Part shown: in pieces, positions 11,900 to 24,398 of the stretch
How positions within the stretch are numbered: position 1 is the first letter of the stretch
How the letters are laid out: each line of letters opens with the position of its first letter
NCBI GenBank assembly: GCA_028583605.1
Contig: CM053331.1
Span: forward strand, 2,750,001-2,814,000
DNA from: Dastarcus helophoroides
Lineage: Eukaryota > Arthropoda > Insecta > Coleoptera > Bothrideridae
DNA length: 64,000 nt
Direction of reading: 5' to 3'
Program-made: the position numbers and the translations under genes
The notes under the pieces: model-generated
What the model was told of the DNA's origin: nothing
Seen by the model: the letters and a program-made list of their open reading frames with translations, nothing else
Database searches by the model: none

Positions 11900-13290
11900 T
11901 AGGCATATGACATTATACAAAAATATTTTAAATTCACAGTATTTAAATAACTATTTAGTTTGAAAGCGTCGTTCTAAAGACACCAGGTTGTTTGGACAAA
12001 GACCTGAGGGCGTCTCCGTTTGTGAGCATTCAAACTATACAAACTTTGCGGGCGAACTAACTGGATGAAAGCACAACGTTGATGATTAAAAAACGGTTAG
12101 ACTTTGTGACGCTGAAAGCATGACAAGTCTTCCTGTTTGTTGCTATTCAGAAGGAAATTTAAATCTCGCTCTAAAGCCGGCGCGTTGTCAACGTTTAATT
12201 AAAATATTAATAATTCGTTTAGAGAAAACCGCTGTAATGGCGTTCGTTTATATTAATAATAGCCGATAAAATGGTATTTCTCTGGGCGGAAACGGGAAAA
12301 GTATGACGGCCCATTTACAGAAGCGGACATCGAAACTTTCTTATCTTGATGATAAATGTCTGAGATTTAGGCCTTTGTTGAAATAATGATATTTAATAAA
12401 GGAAATTGATATTTTTCTTGTAAAAATGTGCTGAAATACCTAAAAGCATTGTTCGACGTAATTCTCAAGTAGAGATTGATGCACCTTACATTTATTTCGC
12501 TTTATATCTTATCTGTATTATGTTTTGAATTGCTTTTGCCGGACTAACTTCCAGTTATTTATTAAAGGATTTTTAAAACTTGCAAGCTCGCATTATGACC
12601 ATACAATCTACTTAGATCAAGCTTAATTTACTTTTAAGTTGTCATTCAAGCGGAAATCTAAAGCAGAAACAGGATTTGTAACAGTCACAAGAAAACGGTG
12701 AGCACCTAAAAGTAGAGTGAACAAAAAGGTGGAGTCGGATCCCTCAACAATTAGTACACGTAAAAATAGGAAGTACGTGATTGGAATGACGTTCGTCGAG
12801 GACCGTGCAGCTTAACGACATCCTGGGAATATTCTGGAAGTAACTCAACCCGATTAACTAACTTGTTGGTTCTGCTCATGTCGTAACTTCGAACAGTGTT
12901 TTTCGTCGTGCATAATGAACGAATAGGGCAATTTATGCAGCCTGGTCTCTACCCAATTTCAAATCTTTTAACTACATATTTAAAGACGTTCAGATACTTC
13001 AACTACAGTCATTGCGGTTAAAAGTTTTTAGAACGTAAGCGGCCAACTACTCGATTTTTAGCATAGACTATATGCGTGGATACAATACAAATTTCCAAGC
13101 CGCTTTGCAGTAGATTTTCTGAGCCGACAACACTGCACCGCTTATCGGAGTCGGAGCTTCGCCAAAGGTATTTAGAAAGAGTAGTGCCATTACTTCAAGA
13201 TGTTTTCCCAACGTGCGAAATGACGCATCGACCTTTTGAGAGATGTATAAATTCAAATTTTCAGAAAGCAAATCTTTCAAAAAGTTGGAT
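11900..13290. other. Single-copy region, no gene supported
   Basis: No tandem structure. Around 12160-12310 composition is more balanced, with homeodomain-type attaat cores, as often seen in non-coding regulatory DNA, but nothing specific can be called. Overlapping frames on both strands at 13068-13330 (70 and 84 codons) have no recognisable motif and run into the next satellite, so I do not call them genes. Confidence 0.45.
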
Positions 13291-14234
13291 TTGCAAAATG
13301 AGAAGATTCCAAAAAAATATCAAAATTTGAAAGAGATGTTGAAGTTTTCAAAAAGAACTCGAAATTTGGAAATTTTGAAAAAACCAAAATTTTGAGTCTA
13401 CCAAACTCGATGATGATAAAAGATCGAAATTTTCAGAAAATTTCGAATTGACAAGACTAAAAGTTTGGAAAAAAGTCAAATTTTTTTTTAAAAAAAGGTT
13501 GAAATTTTCAAAAAAGTTAAAATTTGGAAAAGGTGGAAATTTTGAAAAAAGGTTGAAATTTTCAAAAAAGTTAAAATTTGGAAAAAGATGGAAATTTTGA
13601 AAAAAGGTGGAAATTTTGGAAAAAGGTGGAAGTTTTGAAAAAAGGTGGAAATTTTGAAAAAAAATCAAAACTTTTATTGAAAGTCAACATTTTGATCATA
13701 AAAGTTCGAAATTTTCAGTAAATTTCGAATTTAGAAAATTTGAAATTTCGAACCGAACGTAAGTAAACATTTTGAAAAATTGTAGTATTTTCGTAACTTA
13801 AAATGTCGGATTTTTTAAAAAATTTAAAATTTTCAGGAGAAGGCAAAATTATTAGAAGGTTCAAATTACAAAATTCGAAGATATGAGGGAAAGTCGAAAT
13901 TTAAAAAAAAAGGTGGAAGTTTTGAAAAAAATTGGAAATTTTGAAAAAAAATCAAAATTTTTATTCAATGTCAAAATTTTGATGATAAAAGTTCGAAATT
14001 TTCACTAAATTTCCAATTTAGAAAATTTGAAGTTTCGAACCGAACGTAAGTAAACATTTTAAAAAATTGTAGTATTTTCGTAACTTAAAATGTCAAATCT
14101 TTTAAACAATTGGAGATTTTCAGGAGAAGGCGAAATTTTTAGAAGGTTCAATTTACAAAATTCGAAGATATGAAAGAAAGCCAAAATTTTGAGAAAAAGT
14201 TGAAATTTTCGTAAAAAATCCACATTTTAAAAAA

Positions 14235-15400
14235 AGTCGAAATTTAAAAAAATCAAAACTTTAGGTCAAAGTCAAAATGTTGATGACAAAAGGCCGAAAT
14301 TTTCACAAAATTTGGAATTTAGAAAATTTAGTTTCAAACACAAATTCAAACGCAAATTCAAATTTTCAGAAAATTTCGAATTTATAAAATTCAAGAGTTT
14401 GAAAAAGTTGCAAAAATGTTGAAATTTCCGCAACTTAAAACGTCGGATTCTTCAAAAAAATTGGAAATGTTCAGGACAATGAGAATTATTCAAAACGTCA
14501 AATTTAAAAAATTTAACAAATCGAAATAAAAGTCGAAATGTTGAAAGAAGTTTGAAATTTGCAAAAAAATTCAACATTTGGAAAATGGTCGAAATTTTGA
14601 AGTAATCAAGACTTCGAGTTAAAGTCGAAATTTTGATGATAAAAGTTTGAAACTTTCGGAAAATTTCTCACACAATTTAAAAGCTTGAACAAAAGTCAAA
14701 ATTTTTCAGAAAGGTCGACATCTTAGACAATGAAAATGTCTGATTCTTCAAAAAAATTAAAAATTTTTATGACGAGGAGAATTTTTTAAAAAGGTGAATT
14801 AACAAAATTCGAAGATTCGAAAAAAAAAGTCAAAATTTCAAAGGAAATTTGAAATTTTCAAAAAAAAGTCGAAATTCTGAAAAAAAGTCGAAATTTTGAA
14901 AAAATCAAAACTTTGAGTTAAAATCGAAATTTTGATCTTAAAAGTTTGAAATTTTCAGAAAATTTTTCACAAAATTTGAAAGTTAGAAAAAAAGTCGAAA
15001 TTTAAAAAATTCAAAACTTTAGGTCAAAGTCAAAATGTTGATGACAAAAGGCCGAAATTTTCACAAAATTTGGAATTTAAAAAATTTAGTTTCAAACACA
15101 AATTCAAACGCAAATTTAAATTTTCAGAAAATTTCGAATTTATAAAATTCAAGAGTTTGAAAAAGTTGCAAAAATGTTGAAATTTTCGCGACTTAAAACG
15201 TCGGATTCTACAAAAAAATTGGAAATGTTCAGGACAATGAGAATTATTCCAAACGTCAAATTTAAAAAATTTAACAAATCGAAATAAAAGTCGAAATGTT
15301 GAAAGAAGTTTGAAATTTGCAAAAAAATTCAACATTTGGAAAATGGTCGAAATTTTGAAGTAATCAAGACTTCGAGTTAAAGTCGAAATTTTGATGATAA
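14235..15400. repeat. 758-bp higher-order duplication in the 300-bp satellite
   Basis: The block at about 14235-14640 recurs at about 14993-15398, including the distinctive tttcaaacacaaattcaaac stretch that other monomers lack. The shared landmark ttaggtcaaagtc lies at 14261 and 15019, an offset of 758 bp. Confidence 0.75.
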
Positions 15401-16299
15401 AAGTTTGAAACTTTCGTTAAATTTCTTACAAAATTTGAAAGTTCGAACAAACGTTAAAATTTTCCAAAAAGGTCGACATTTTCGAAACTGAAAATGTCGG
15501 ATTCTTTATAAAAATTAAAAATTTTCATGACAAGAAAAATTTTTTAAAAAGTCGAATTTACAAAATTCGAAGATTCGAAAAAAAAAATCAAAATTTTAAA
15601 AGAAGTTTGGAATTTTCAAAAAAAAAGTCAAAATTTTGGATAAGGGTCGAAATTTTGGAGTAAATCACAACTTCCAGGAAAAGTCGAAATTTTGATGATA
15701 GAAGCTTGAAAATTTCAGTAAATTTAGAATTCGAAAAATTTAAAAGTTCGAAAAAAAGTCAAAATTTTGCAAAAAGGTTGAACTCTTTGCAAATGAAAAC
15801 GTTTCAGGACAAGAAAAATTTTTGAAAACGTTTAATTTACAAAATTGAATATTTGAAATAAAAGTTGAAATGTTGAAAGAAGTTTGAAATTCTCAAAAGA
15901 GGTCGAAATTTTGGAAAAAGGTAGAACTTTTTGCAAATGAAAACGTTTCAGGACAAGAAAAATTTTTGAAAACGTTTAATTTACAAAATTAAATATTTGG
16001 AATAAAAATTGAAATGTTGAAAGAAGTTTGACATTCTCACAAGAAGCCGAAATTTTGAAAAAATGCGAAATTTTGTAAACATGAAACCTTCGAGTTAAAA
16101 TCAAAATTTTGACGATAAAAGTTTGAAATCTGAAGAAAATTTCTTACAAAATTCGAAAGTTTGAACAAACATCAACATTTTGCGAAGAGGTTGAAATTTT
16201 CACAGCTTAAAACGTCGGATTTCTCAAAAAAATTGGAAATTTTCAGGACAAAAAAAATTTTTCAAAACGTCGAATCTAAAAAATTCAAAAAATCGAAAT

Positions 16300-19200
16300 T
16301 AAAGTCAAAATGCTGACCAAAGAAATTTGCAAATAAGTTTAAAATAATATAATAATAAATAAATAACAAAAATATAAATAATAAAATATAATTTTAAAAA
16401 AGGGTTGAAATTTTGAAAAAATCAAAACTTTGAGTTAAAGTCGAAATTTTTATGGTAAAAGTTTAAAATTTTTATAACATTTCTTACAAAATTTGCAAGT
16501 TTGAACAAAGTCAAAATTTTCCAAAAAGATTGACATCTTTGAAACTGAAAATGCCGGATTCTTCAAAAAAATTAAAAATTTTCATGACGAGGAGAATTTT
16601 TCAAAAAGTCGAATTTACAAAATTCGAAGATTCGAAAAAAAAGTTAAAATTTTAAAAGAAGCTTGAAATTAAAAAAAAAGTGTCGAAATTTTGGACAAGG
16701 GTCAAAATTTTGGAATAAATCAACTCTTCGGGGCAAAATCGAAATTTTGATGATAGAAGCTAGAAATTTTTAGAAAATTTAGAATTCACAAAATTTAAAA
16801 GTTCGAAAAAAAGTCAAAATCTTGCAAAGAGGTTGAAATTTTCTCAAATGAAAAGGTCGAATTCTTTAAAAAAATTGTTAATTTTCGGGAGAAGAAAAAT
16901 TTTTGAAAACGTCGAATTTACAAAATAGAATATTTGAAATAAAAGTTGAAATGTTGAAATAAGTTTGAAATTCTCAAAAAAGCCGAAATTTTGATTGATT
17001 TTGAGAAAATGCGAAATTTTGTAAACATGAAACCTTCGAGTTAAAATCAAAATTTTGACGATAAAAGTTTAAAATTTTAAGAAAATTTCTTACAAAATTC
17101 GAAAGTTTGAACAAACGTCAACATTTTGCAAAAAGGTTGAAATTTTCCCAGCTTAAAACGTCGGATTTCTCAAAAAAATTGGAAATTTTCAGGACAAGAC
17201 AAATTTTTCAAAAGGTTGAATCTAAAAAATTCAAAGAGTCGAAATAAAAGTCAAAATGCCAAATAAAGAAATTTGCAAAAAAAATTCAAAATTCTAAAGG
17301 GTCGAAATTTTGAAAAAAATCAAAACTTTGAGTTAAAGTCGAAATTTTGATGGTAAAAGTTTAAAATTTTTATAAAATTTCTTACAAAATTTGAAAGTTT
17401 GAACAAAAGTCAAAATTTCCAAAAAGGTTGACATTTTCGAAACTGAAAATGTCGGATTCTTCAAAAATATTAAAATTTTTCATGACAAGAAGAATTTTTT
17501 TAAAAGTCGAATTTACAAAATTCGAAGATTCGAAAAAAAAAATCAAAATTTTAAAAGTTTGGAATTTTCAAAAAAAAAAATCAAAATTTTGGAAAAGGAT
17601 CGAAATTTTGAAGTAAATCACAACTTCCAGGCAAAGTCGAAATTTTGATAATAGAAGCTTGAAAATTTCAGTAAATTTAGAATTCGAAAAATTTAAAAGT
17701 TCGAAAAAAAGTCAAAATTTTGCAAAAAGGTTGAACTTTTTGCAAATGAAAACTTTTCAGGGCAAGAAAAATTTTGAAAACGTTTAATTTACAAAATTGA
17801 ATATTTAGAATAAGAGTTCAAATGTTGAAAGAAGTTTGAAATTCTCAAAAAAAGCCGAAAATTTTGAGAAAATGCGAAATTTTGAACATGAAAACTTTTA
17901 GTTAAAATCAAAATTTTGACGATAAAAGTTTAAATTGAGAAAATTTCTTACAAAATTCAAATTTGAATCAAAATCAATTTGCAAAAGGTTGAAAGATTTA
18001 CAGTTAAACTCGATCAAAAAATGGAAATTTAGACAAAATTTTAAAATTTTCGTAAACTATTTTAAAAATTCTCGAATTAAAAATCAAACTTTGAGATAAA
18101 AAATTTGAAATAAGAAATTTATTTACAAAATTTGAAAGTTTGAAAAAAAAGTCAAATTTTAAAAAAGGTTGAATTTTTCACACTTAAAAGTCGGATTTCT
18201 TCAAAAATTAAAATTTTCATGACAAAATTTTTTCAAAGTCGAAAATTTCAAATCAAGATTCGAAATTAAATCAAAATGTTGAATTTCCAAAAAAATTGCA
18301 AATTTTTGAAAAATAATTTAATAATAATAAATCACAAAATAAAATTTAATAAAAGTATAATTTTAAAAAGGGTTGAAATTTTGAAAAATCAAAACTTTGA
18401 GTTAAAGTCGAAATTTTTATGGTAAAAGTTTAAAATTTTTATAACATTTCTTACAAAATTTGCAAGTTTGAACAAAGTCAAAATTTTCCAAAAAGATTGA
18501 CATCTTTGAAAACTGAAAATGCCGGATTCTTCAAAAAATTAAAAATTTTCATGACGAGGAGAATTTTTCAAAAAGTCGAATTTACAAAATTCGAAGATTC
18601 GAAAAAAAGTTAAATTTTAAAAGAAGCTTGAAATTAAAAAAAAGTGTCGAAATTTTGGACAAGGGTCAAAATTTTGGAATAAATCAACTCTTCGGGGCAA
18701 AATCGAAATTTTGATGATAGAAGCTAGAAATTTTTAGAAAATTTAGAATTCACAAAATTTAAAAGTTCGAAAAAAGTCAAAATCTTGCAAAGAGGTTGAA
18801 ATTTTCTCAAATGAAAAGGTCGAATTCTTTAAAAAAATTGTTAATTTTCGGGAGAAGAAAAATTTTTGAAAACGTCGAATTTACAAAATAGAATATTTGA
18901 AATAAAAGTTGAAATGTTGAAATAAGTTTGAAATTCTCAAAAAAGCCGAAATTTTGATTGATTTTGAGAAAATGCGAAATTTTGTAAACATGAAACCTTC
19001 GAGTTAAAATCAAAATTTTGACGATAAAAGTTTAAAATTTTAAGAAAATTTCTTACAAAATTCGAAAGTTTGAACAAACGTCAACATTTTGCAAAAAGGT
19101 TGAAATTTTCCCAGCTTAAAACGTCGGATTTCTCAAAAAAATTGGAAATTTTCAGGACAAGACAAATTTTTCAAAAGGTTGAATCTAAAAAATTCAAAGA

Positions 19201-19845
19201 GTCGAAATAAAAGTCAAAATGCCAAATAAAGAAATTTGCAAAAAAATTCAAAATTCTAAAGGGTCGAAATTTTGAAAAAATCAAAACTTTGAGTTAAAGT
19301 CGAAATTTTGATGGTAAAAGTTTAAAATTTTTATAAAATTTCTTACAAAATTTGAAAGTTTGAACAAAAGTCAAAATTTTCCAAAAAGGTTGACATTTTC
19401 GAAACTGAAAATGTCGGATTCTTCAAAAATATTAAAATTTTTCATGACAAGAAGAATTTTTTTAAAAGTCGAATTTACAAAATTCGAAGATTCGAAAAAA
19501 AAATCAAAATTTTAAAAGTTTGGAATTTTCAAAAAAAAAATCAAAATTTTGGAAAAGGATCGAAATTTTGAAGTAAATCACAACTTCCAGGCAAAGTCGA
19601 AATTTTGATAATAGAAGCTTGAAAATTTCAGTAAATTTAGAATTCGAAAAATTTAAAAGTTCGAAAAAAAGTCAAAATTTTGCAAAAAGGTTGAACTTTT
19701 TGCAAATGAAAACTTTTCAGGGCAAGAAAAATTTTTGAAAACGTTTAATTTACAAAATTGAATATTTAGAATAAGAGTTCAAATGTTGAAAGAAGTTTGA
19801 AATTCTCAAAAAAAGCCGAAATATTGAAAAAATGCGAAATTTTGA
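16300..19845. repeat. ~1.55-kb near-identical duplication around a degraded junction
   Basis: About 16330-17880 and 18300-19840 are nearly the same sequence, most landmarks being offset by about 1963 bp. The frames 16844-17050 and 18807-19013 are identical. Most differences are lengths of A runs. The junction between copies (about 17925-18310) reads as the same satellite with many single-base losses and is poorer in every homopolymer. This fits either a recent duplication or an assembly error that retained two versions of one locus. Confidence 0.7.
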
Positions 19846-21480
19846 AAAATGCAAAATTTTGAAAACATCAAATCTTCGAGTTAAAGTCCAAATTTTGACT
19901 ATAAAAGATGGAAATTTTCGAAAAATTTCTTACAAAATTCAAAATTTGAACAAAATCAAAATTTTCCAAAAAGGTTCAAATACTTGTATCTCAAAATGGC
20001 AGATTCTTCAAAAAAATTTAAAGCTATTGCGACCAAGGGAACTTTTGAAAACGTCGAATTTACAAAATTCGAAAATCCTAAAAAAATTGGAAATGTTGAA
20101 GGAAGTTTCAAATTGTGAAAAAAAAGTCGAAATTATGAAAAAAGATCGAAATTTTGAAAAATTCAAAACTTTGAGTTAAAGTCGAAAGTTTGAAAAAATC
20201 AAAACAAACAAAATTTGAAAGTTCGAACAAAAGTCACAATTTTGCAAAAAAGTTGAAATTTTCGCAGCTGAAAACGTTGAATTCCTAATAAAAATTGAAA
20301 ATTTTCGAGACAAGAAAAATTTGTCATAAAGTTAAAATTATAAAATTGGAAAATTAAAAAAAAGTCAAAATTTTAAAAAAAGTTTAAAATTAAAAAAAAA
20401 TTGAAATTCTGAAAAAGGTCGAAATTTTGATGGTAAAAGTTTGAAATTTTCAAAAAATTTCTTACAAAATTTGAAAGTTTGAACCAAAGTCAAAATTTTC
20501 CAAAAAAGTCGATATTTTCAAAACTGAAAATGTCGGATTCTTCAAAAATATTAAAATTTTTCATGACAAGGAGAATTTTTTAAAAAGTCAAATTTACATA
20601 TTTCGAAGATTCGAAAATAAAGTCAAAATTTTGAAGAAACTTTGAAATTTTCAAAAAAAAGTCGAAATTTCGGAAAAGGGTCGACATTTTGGAATAAATC
20701 AAAACTTCCAGGCAAAGTCGAAACTTTGATGATAGAAGCTTGAAAATTTCAGTAAATTTAAAATTCACAAAATTTAAAAGTTCGAAAAAAAGTACAAATT
20801 TTGCAAAAAGGTTGAAATATTCGCAATGAAAACATCAGATTCTTTAAAAAAAATTGAAAATTTTTGGAACAAGAAATATTTTTGAAAACGTTTAATTTAC
20901 AATATTGAATTTTTAAAATAAGAGTTCAAAGTTGAAAGAAGTTTGAAATTCTCAAGAAATTTTGACTAAATGCGAAATTTTGAAAACATTAAAACTTCAG
21001 GTTAAAGTCGAAATTTTGATGACAAAAGTTTGAAATTTTCGGAAAATTTCTTACACAATTTAAAAGCTTGAACAAAAGTCGACATTTTGCAAAAAGGTTG
21101 AAATAATCGTAACTTAAAATAGCAGATTCTTCAAAAAAATTGAAAACTAGTGCGACAAAGGAAACTTTTGAAAACGTCGAAATTACAAAATTCGAAGATT
21201 CGAAAAAAAAATTGGAAATGTTGAAAGAAGTTTGAAATTTTCAAAAAAAGTAAAAATTCTAAAAAAAGGTCGAAATTTTGATAAAATCAAAACTTCGAGT
21301 TAAAGTCGAAATTTTGAAAAAATCAAAACTTCGAGTTAAAGCCAAAATTTTGAAAAAATCAAAACTTTGATTTAAAGTTAAAATTTTGATGAAAAAAGTT
21401 TGAAATTTTCAGAAAATTTCTTGCAAAATTTGAAAGTTTGAACAATAGTCAAATTTTGCAAAAAGGTTGAAATTTGCGTA

Positions 21481-22990
21481 GCTAAAAAAGTCTTTTAAAA
21501 ACAGTCGTCATTTTCCGGAGTCCAAAATCTCTGAAAAGAAGTCAAGATCCCGAAAATAATCGCCGTTGAAAAATAATCAAAAATGTTAAGCGAGTTATTG
21601 TTTTCAAAAGTCGAAATTTCCAAAAAGGTTCAAATTTTAAAACTCGATTTCTTTTTTAAAAGTCGTTATTTTCGTGTCTAGAATTTGGAAAAAAGTTAGG
21701 ATTTTGAAAATAGTCGTCGTTTAAAAAAATCGAAAATACTGAGCGAGTTATTGTTTTCAAAAGTCGAAATTTCTAAAAAAATCAAAATTTAAAACCCGAC
21801 TTCTTTTAAAAAAGTCGTACTTCTTTTAAAACAGTCGTAATTTCAGGAGTCCAAAATTTGCAAAAAAGTCAAGATTTTAAAAATAATCGCCGTTTAAAAA
21901 TAATGAAAAGTCGAAATTTCCAAAAAATTAAAATCTTAAACCTCGACTTTGGGAGTTTTGAGAGTTTGGAAAAAAGTTAAGATTTTGAAAATAGTCGTCG
22001 TTTAGAAAAATCAAAAATACTGAGCGAGTTATTGTTTTTAAAATTCGAAATTTCCAAAAAAAATCAAATTTTGAAACCCGACTTCTTTTAAAAAAGTCGT
22101 ACTTCTTTCAAAAAAGTCGTACTTCTTTTAAAAAAGTCGTAATTTCAGGAGTTCAAAATTTGAAAAGTAGTCAAGATCTTAAAAATAGTCGCCGTTTAAA
22201 AATAATCAAAAGTCGAAATTTCCAAAAAAATCAAATTTTAAAACCGACTTCTTTTAAATAAGTCGTCATTTCAGAAGTTTAAATTTTGGAAAAAGGTCAA
22301 GACCTTGAAAATAGTCGTCGTTTAAAAGAATCAAAAATGTTAACCGAGTTATTGTTTTTAAAATTCAAAATTTACAAAAAATTCAAATTTTGAACTCGAT
22401 TTTTTTTTAAATGTCGTAATTTCAGGAGTCCAGAGTTTGAAAAACAGTCATGATCTTGAAAATAGTCGTCGTTTAAAAAAATCAAAAATGTTAACCGAGT
22501 TATTGTTTTTAAAAGTCAAAATTTCCAAAATATTCAAATTTGAAAACTCGAATTCTTTTAAAAAGAGTCGTCACTTTTAAGAGTTCAAAATTTAAAAAAA
22601 AGTTCTTGAAAATAATCGCCGTTTAAAGAAATCAAAAATGTTAAGCAAGTTATTGTTTTCAAAAGTCGAAATTTTCAAAAAATGCAAATTTTAAAACTTG
22701 AATTCCTTTGGAAAAAGTCGTCACTTTCAGGAGTTCACAATTTGAAAAGAAGATCTTGAAAGTAGTCGCCATTTAAAGAAATCAAAAATGGTAAGCAACT
22801 TTTAAAAAAAGTTGTAATTTCAGGAGTCCAAAATTTGGAAAAAAGTCAAGGTCTTGAAAATAGTCGCCGTTTAAAGAAATCAAAAACGTTAAGCCAGTTA
22901 CTGTTTTCAAAAGCCGACATTTCCAAAAAAAAATTCAAATTTTGAAACAATCGAATTTTAAAACTGAGATTTACAAAATGTAATAAAAGG
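21481..22990. repeat. ~151-bp satellite array
   Basis: A second, shorter repeat follows the 300-bp array directly. The landmark gagttattgtttt recurs at about 21592, 21744, 22026, 22346, 22497, 22648 and 22897 (spaced about 151 bp or multiples), with aaaatagtcgccgtttaaa and tttcaggagtccaaaattt in each unit. It shares gtcgaaatttccaaaaa with its neighbour, so the two satellites may have a common origin. Confidence 0.8.
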
Positions 22991-23280
22991 TATAAATTTT
23001 CAGTCGGAATATTTTGAAGAAAGATAAAAGATTTTAAAAATATTCAAGAAAAACTTTAATTTAATATGTTTAATCCTTGCTTAAGATGCAAATTTCTAAA
23101 TTTTTTGACATTTCAGGAAAAAGTAACGGAGAAATTTGGAAAATAAGAAATTTTGGGAAAACATGTAAGATATTTTTTTAGAAATCTTCCATTTTTTCTG
23201 ACATTTTTGATTTTTGCTTTAAATTTTTGATTTTTTCTCGAAATTTGAACACATTATATAAAAATGTTTAATGTTTTTAT
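22991..23280. other. AT-rich remnant sequence
   Basis: Poly-A/T-rich sequence with decayed satellite-like words and no clear periodicity or gene. Confidence 0.4.
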
Positions 23281-23285
23281 AAAAA

Positions 23286-23372
23286 CTGAAACCACGAAAG
23301 ATTAAAAAATACAACAGAGGTTGCTCTAATGCATTTCGATAGCCAAGCCCTCATCTTCAGAGATATATCTCA
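23286..23372 (-). mobile_element. Family C end with ribozyme-like hairpin, copy 1
   Basis: Minus-strand reading: ctCTGAAGA (core 23354-23360), a GC-bearing stem-loop, TCGAAATGCATTAG, then agcaacctctgttgtattt and aatctttcgtggtttcag. This is the family C consensus seen also at 27.9, 44.9 and 54.3 kb. It abuts the family B tandem array, and the array's far end carries the gataaccaaggaccag tail found at other family C copies, so B and C may be parts of one composite element (23.29-24.5 kb). Confidence 0.65.
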
Positions 23373-23580
23373 AGATTTTTATTTCAATTTTTGGATGCAA
23401 GTAGAATGCAACCTAGACTACGAATTCATGCAGCCCTCCAGACGTTTATAGTGAATCATAGGAAGCTGAACTACCAACAGTTGAAACACTGCCACCTAGC
23501 GAAGCGGTTGCTCTCTAGGAACAATTTCCCAGAAGACAAGGATTCTAATGCACAGACCAATAGGTTTAAACATTGATTAG

Positions 23581-23653
23581 ATTCGAAGTTTGGAAACCAA
23601 AGACCGGTTTCGATCTTGTTAGATTTTGTCAGTTTGGTATATCTAACTCGAAT
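23581..23653 (-). ncRNA. Hammerhead ribozyme relic (family B unit 1)
   Basis: Same layout as the intact copy, with GATC/GAAA/CCGGTC/TTTGGT preserved, but the first core block reads CTGACAA (G8 changed to A) and the first stem II pair is lost (A opposite C). Cleavage is not expected. Confidence 0.65.
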
Positions 23654-23950
23654 GCTAACAAATATTCCGACAAGTAAGTACTAAAGAATTCCCAGACGAC
23701 AAGCGTGTGACTCTTAAGTACTACCACCTATTGGTCCATAGAGAAACTATGGCCATCGCCAACAATGTCGTATGCAACCTAGGCTACAAATTCATGCAGC
23801 CCTCCAGGCGGCGTGTATAGGGAATCATAGGTAGCTGAACTACCAACAGTTGAAACACTGCCACCTAGCGAAGCGGTTGTTCTCTAGGAAAGTTCCCAGA
23901 AGACAAGGATTCTAATATGCACAGACCAATAGGTTTGAATATTTATTAGA

Positions 23951-24023
23951 TTCGAAGTTTGGAAACCAAAGACCGGTTTCAATCTTGTTAGATCTCCTCA
24001 GTTTGGTATATCCAACTCGAATG
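23951..24023 (-). ncRNA. Hammerhead ribozyme, type I-like, intact core
   Basis: Minus-strand elements in order: distal stem I strand (24008-24023), proximal stem I strand ACCAAA (24007-24002), core CTGAGGA (24001-23995, fits CUGANGA), stem II GATC/GATT around loop TAACAA (23994-23981, one G-U pair), core GAAA (23980-23977), very short stem III within CCGGT, cleavage triplet GTC (predicted cut between 23971 and 23970), then TTTGGT (23970-23965), which pairs perfectly with ACCAAA, and a distal stem I strand (23964-23951) pairing with bulges. The small internal loop in stem I is where natural hammerheads contact the stem II loop. All catalytic positions match the consensus. The ultra-short stem III is typical of retroelement hammerheads, which may act as dimers. 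Activity is inferred. Confidence 0.75.
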
Positions 24024-24319
24024 CTAACAAATGTTCCGACAAGTAAGTACTAAAGAATTCACAGACGACAAGCGTGTGACTCTTAGTACTACCACCTATT
24101 GGTCCACAGAGAAACTATGGCCATCGCCAACAATGTCATATGCAACCTAGACTACAAATTCATGCAGCCCTCCAGGCGGCGTGTATAGTGAATTATAGGT
24201 AGTTGAACTACCAACAGTTGAAACACTGCCACCTAGCGAAGCGGCTGCTCTCTAGGAACAATTTCCTAGAAGATAAGGATTCTAATGCACAGACCAATAG
24301 GTTTGAACATTTATTAGAT

Positions 24320-24398
24320 TTGTTAGCATTCGAGTTGGATATACCAAACTGACGAGATCTAACAAGATCAAAACCGGTCTTTGGTTTCGAAACTTCGA
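24320..24398 (+). ncRNA. Hammerhead ribozyme relic (inverted family B copy)
   Basis: Plus strand: proximal stem I ACCAAA, core CTGACGA (24349-24355), perfect stem II GATC/GATC around TAACAA (24356-24369), then AAAA instead of GAAA (position 24370 G12 to A), CCGGTC (24374-24379) and TTTGGT. Only one core base is broken. Its inverted orientation shows what the parent looked like: CTGACGA with a fully paired stem II. Confidence 0.7.

Larger units (their letters stand above)
13291..21480. repeat. AT-rich satellite array, ~300-bp unit
   Basis: Diverged tandem copies carry recurring landmarks: acgtcggattcttcaaaaa, ggaaattttcaggacaag, caaaattcgaagattcg, aatttcttacaaaatttg and gaaattttgatgataaaag. 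Successive gtcggattc landmarks lie roughly 290-350 bp apart. The plus strand is A-rich and built from gaaatttt/caaaattt blocks. Left-edge copies (13.4-13.7 kb) are further broken into short ggtggaaattttgaaaa repeats. Frames such as 13348-13668, 15030-15335 and 19832-20179 are low-complexity F/N/K/L-rich translations of the array. No function is evident. Confidence 0.85.

Noticed and set aside
13068..13330. Overlapping frames on both strands (70 and 84 codons)
   Set aside because: No recognised motif, frames on both strands, and one runs into the satellite.
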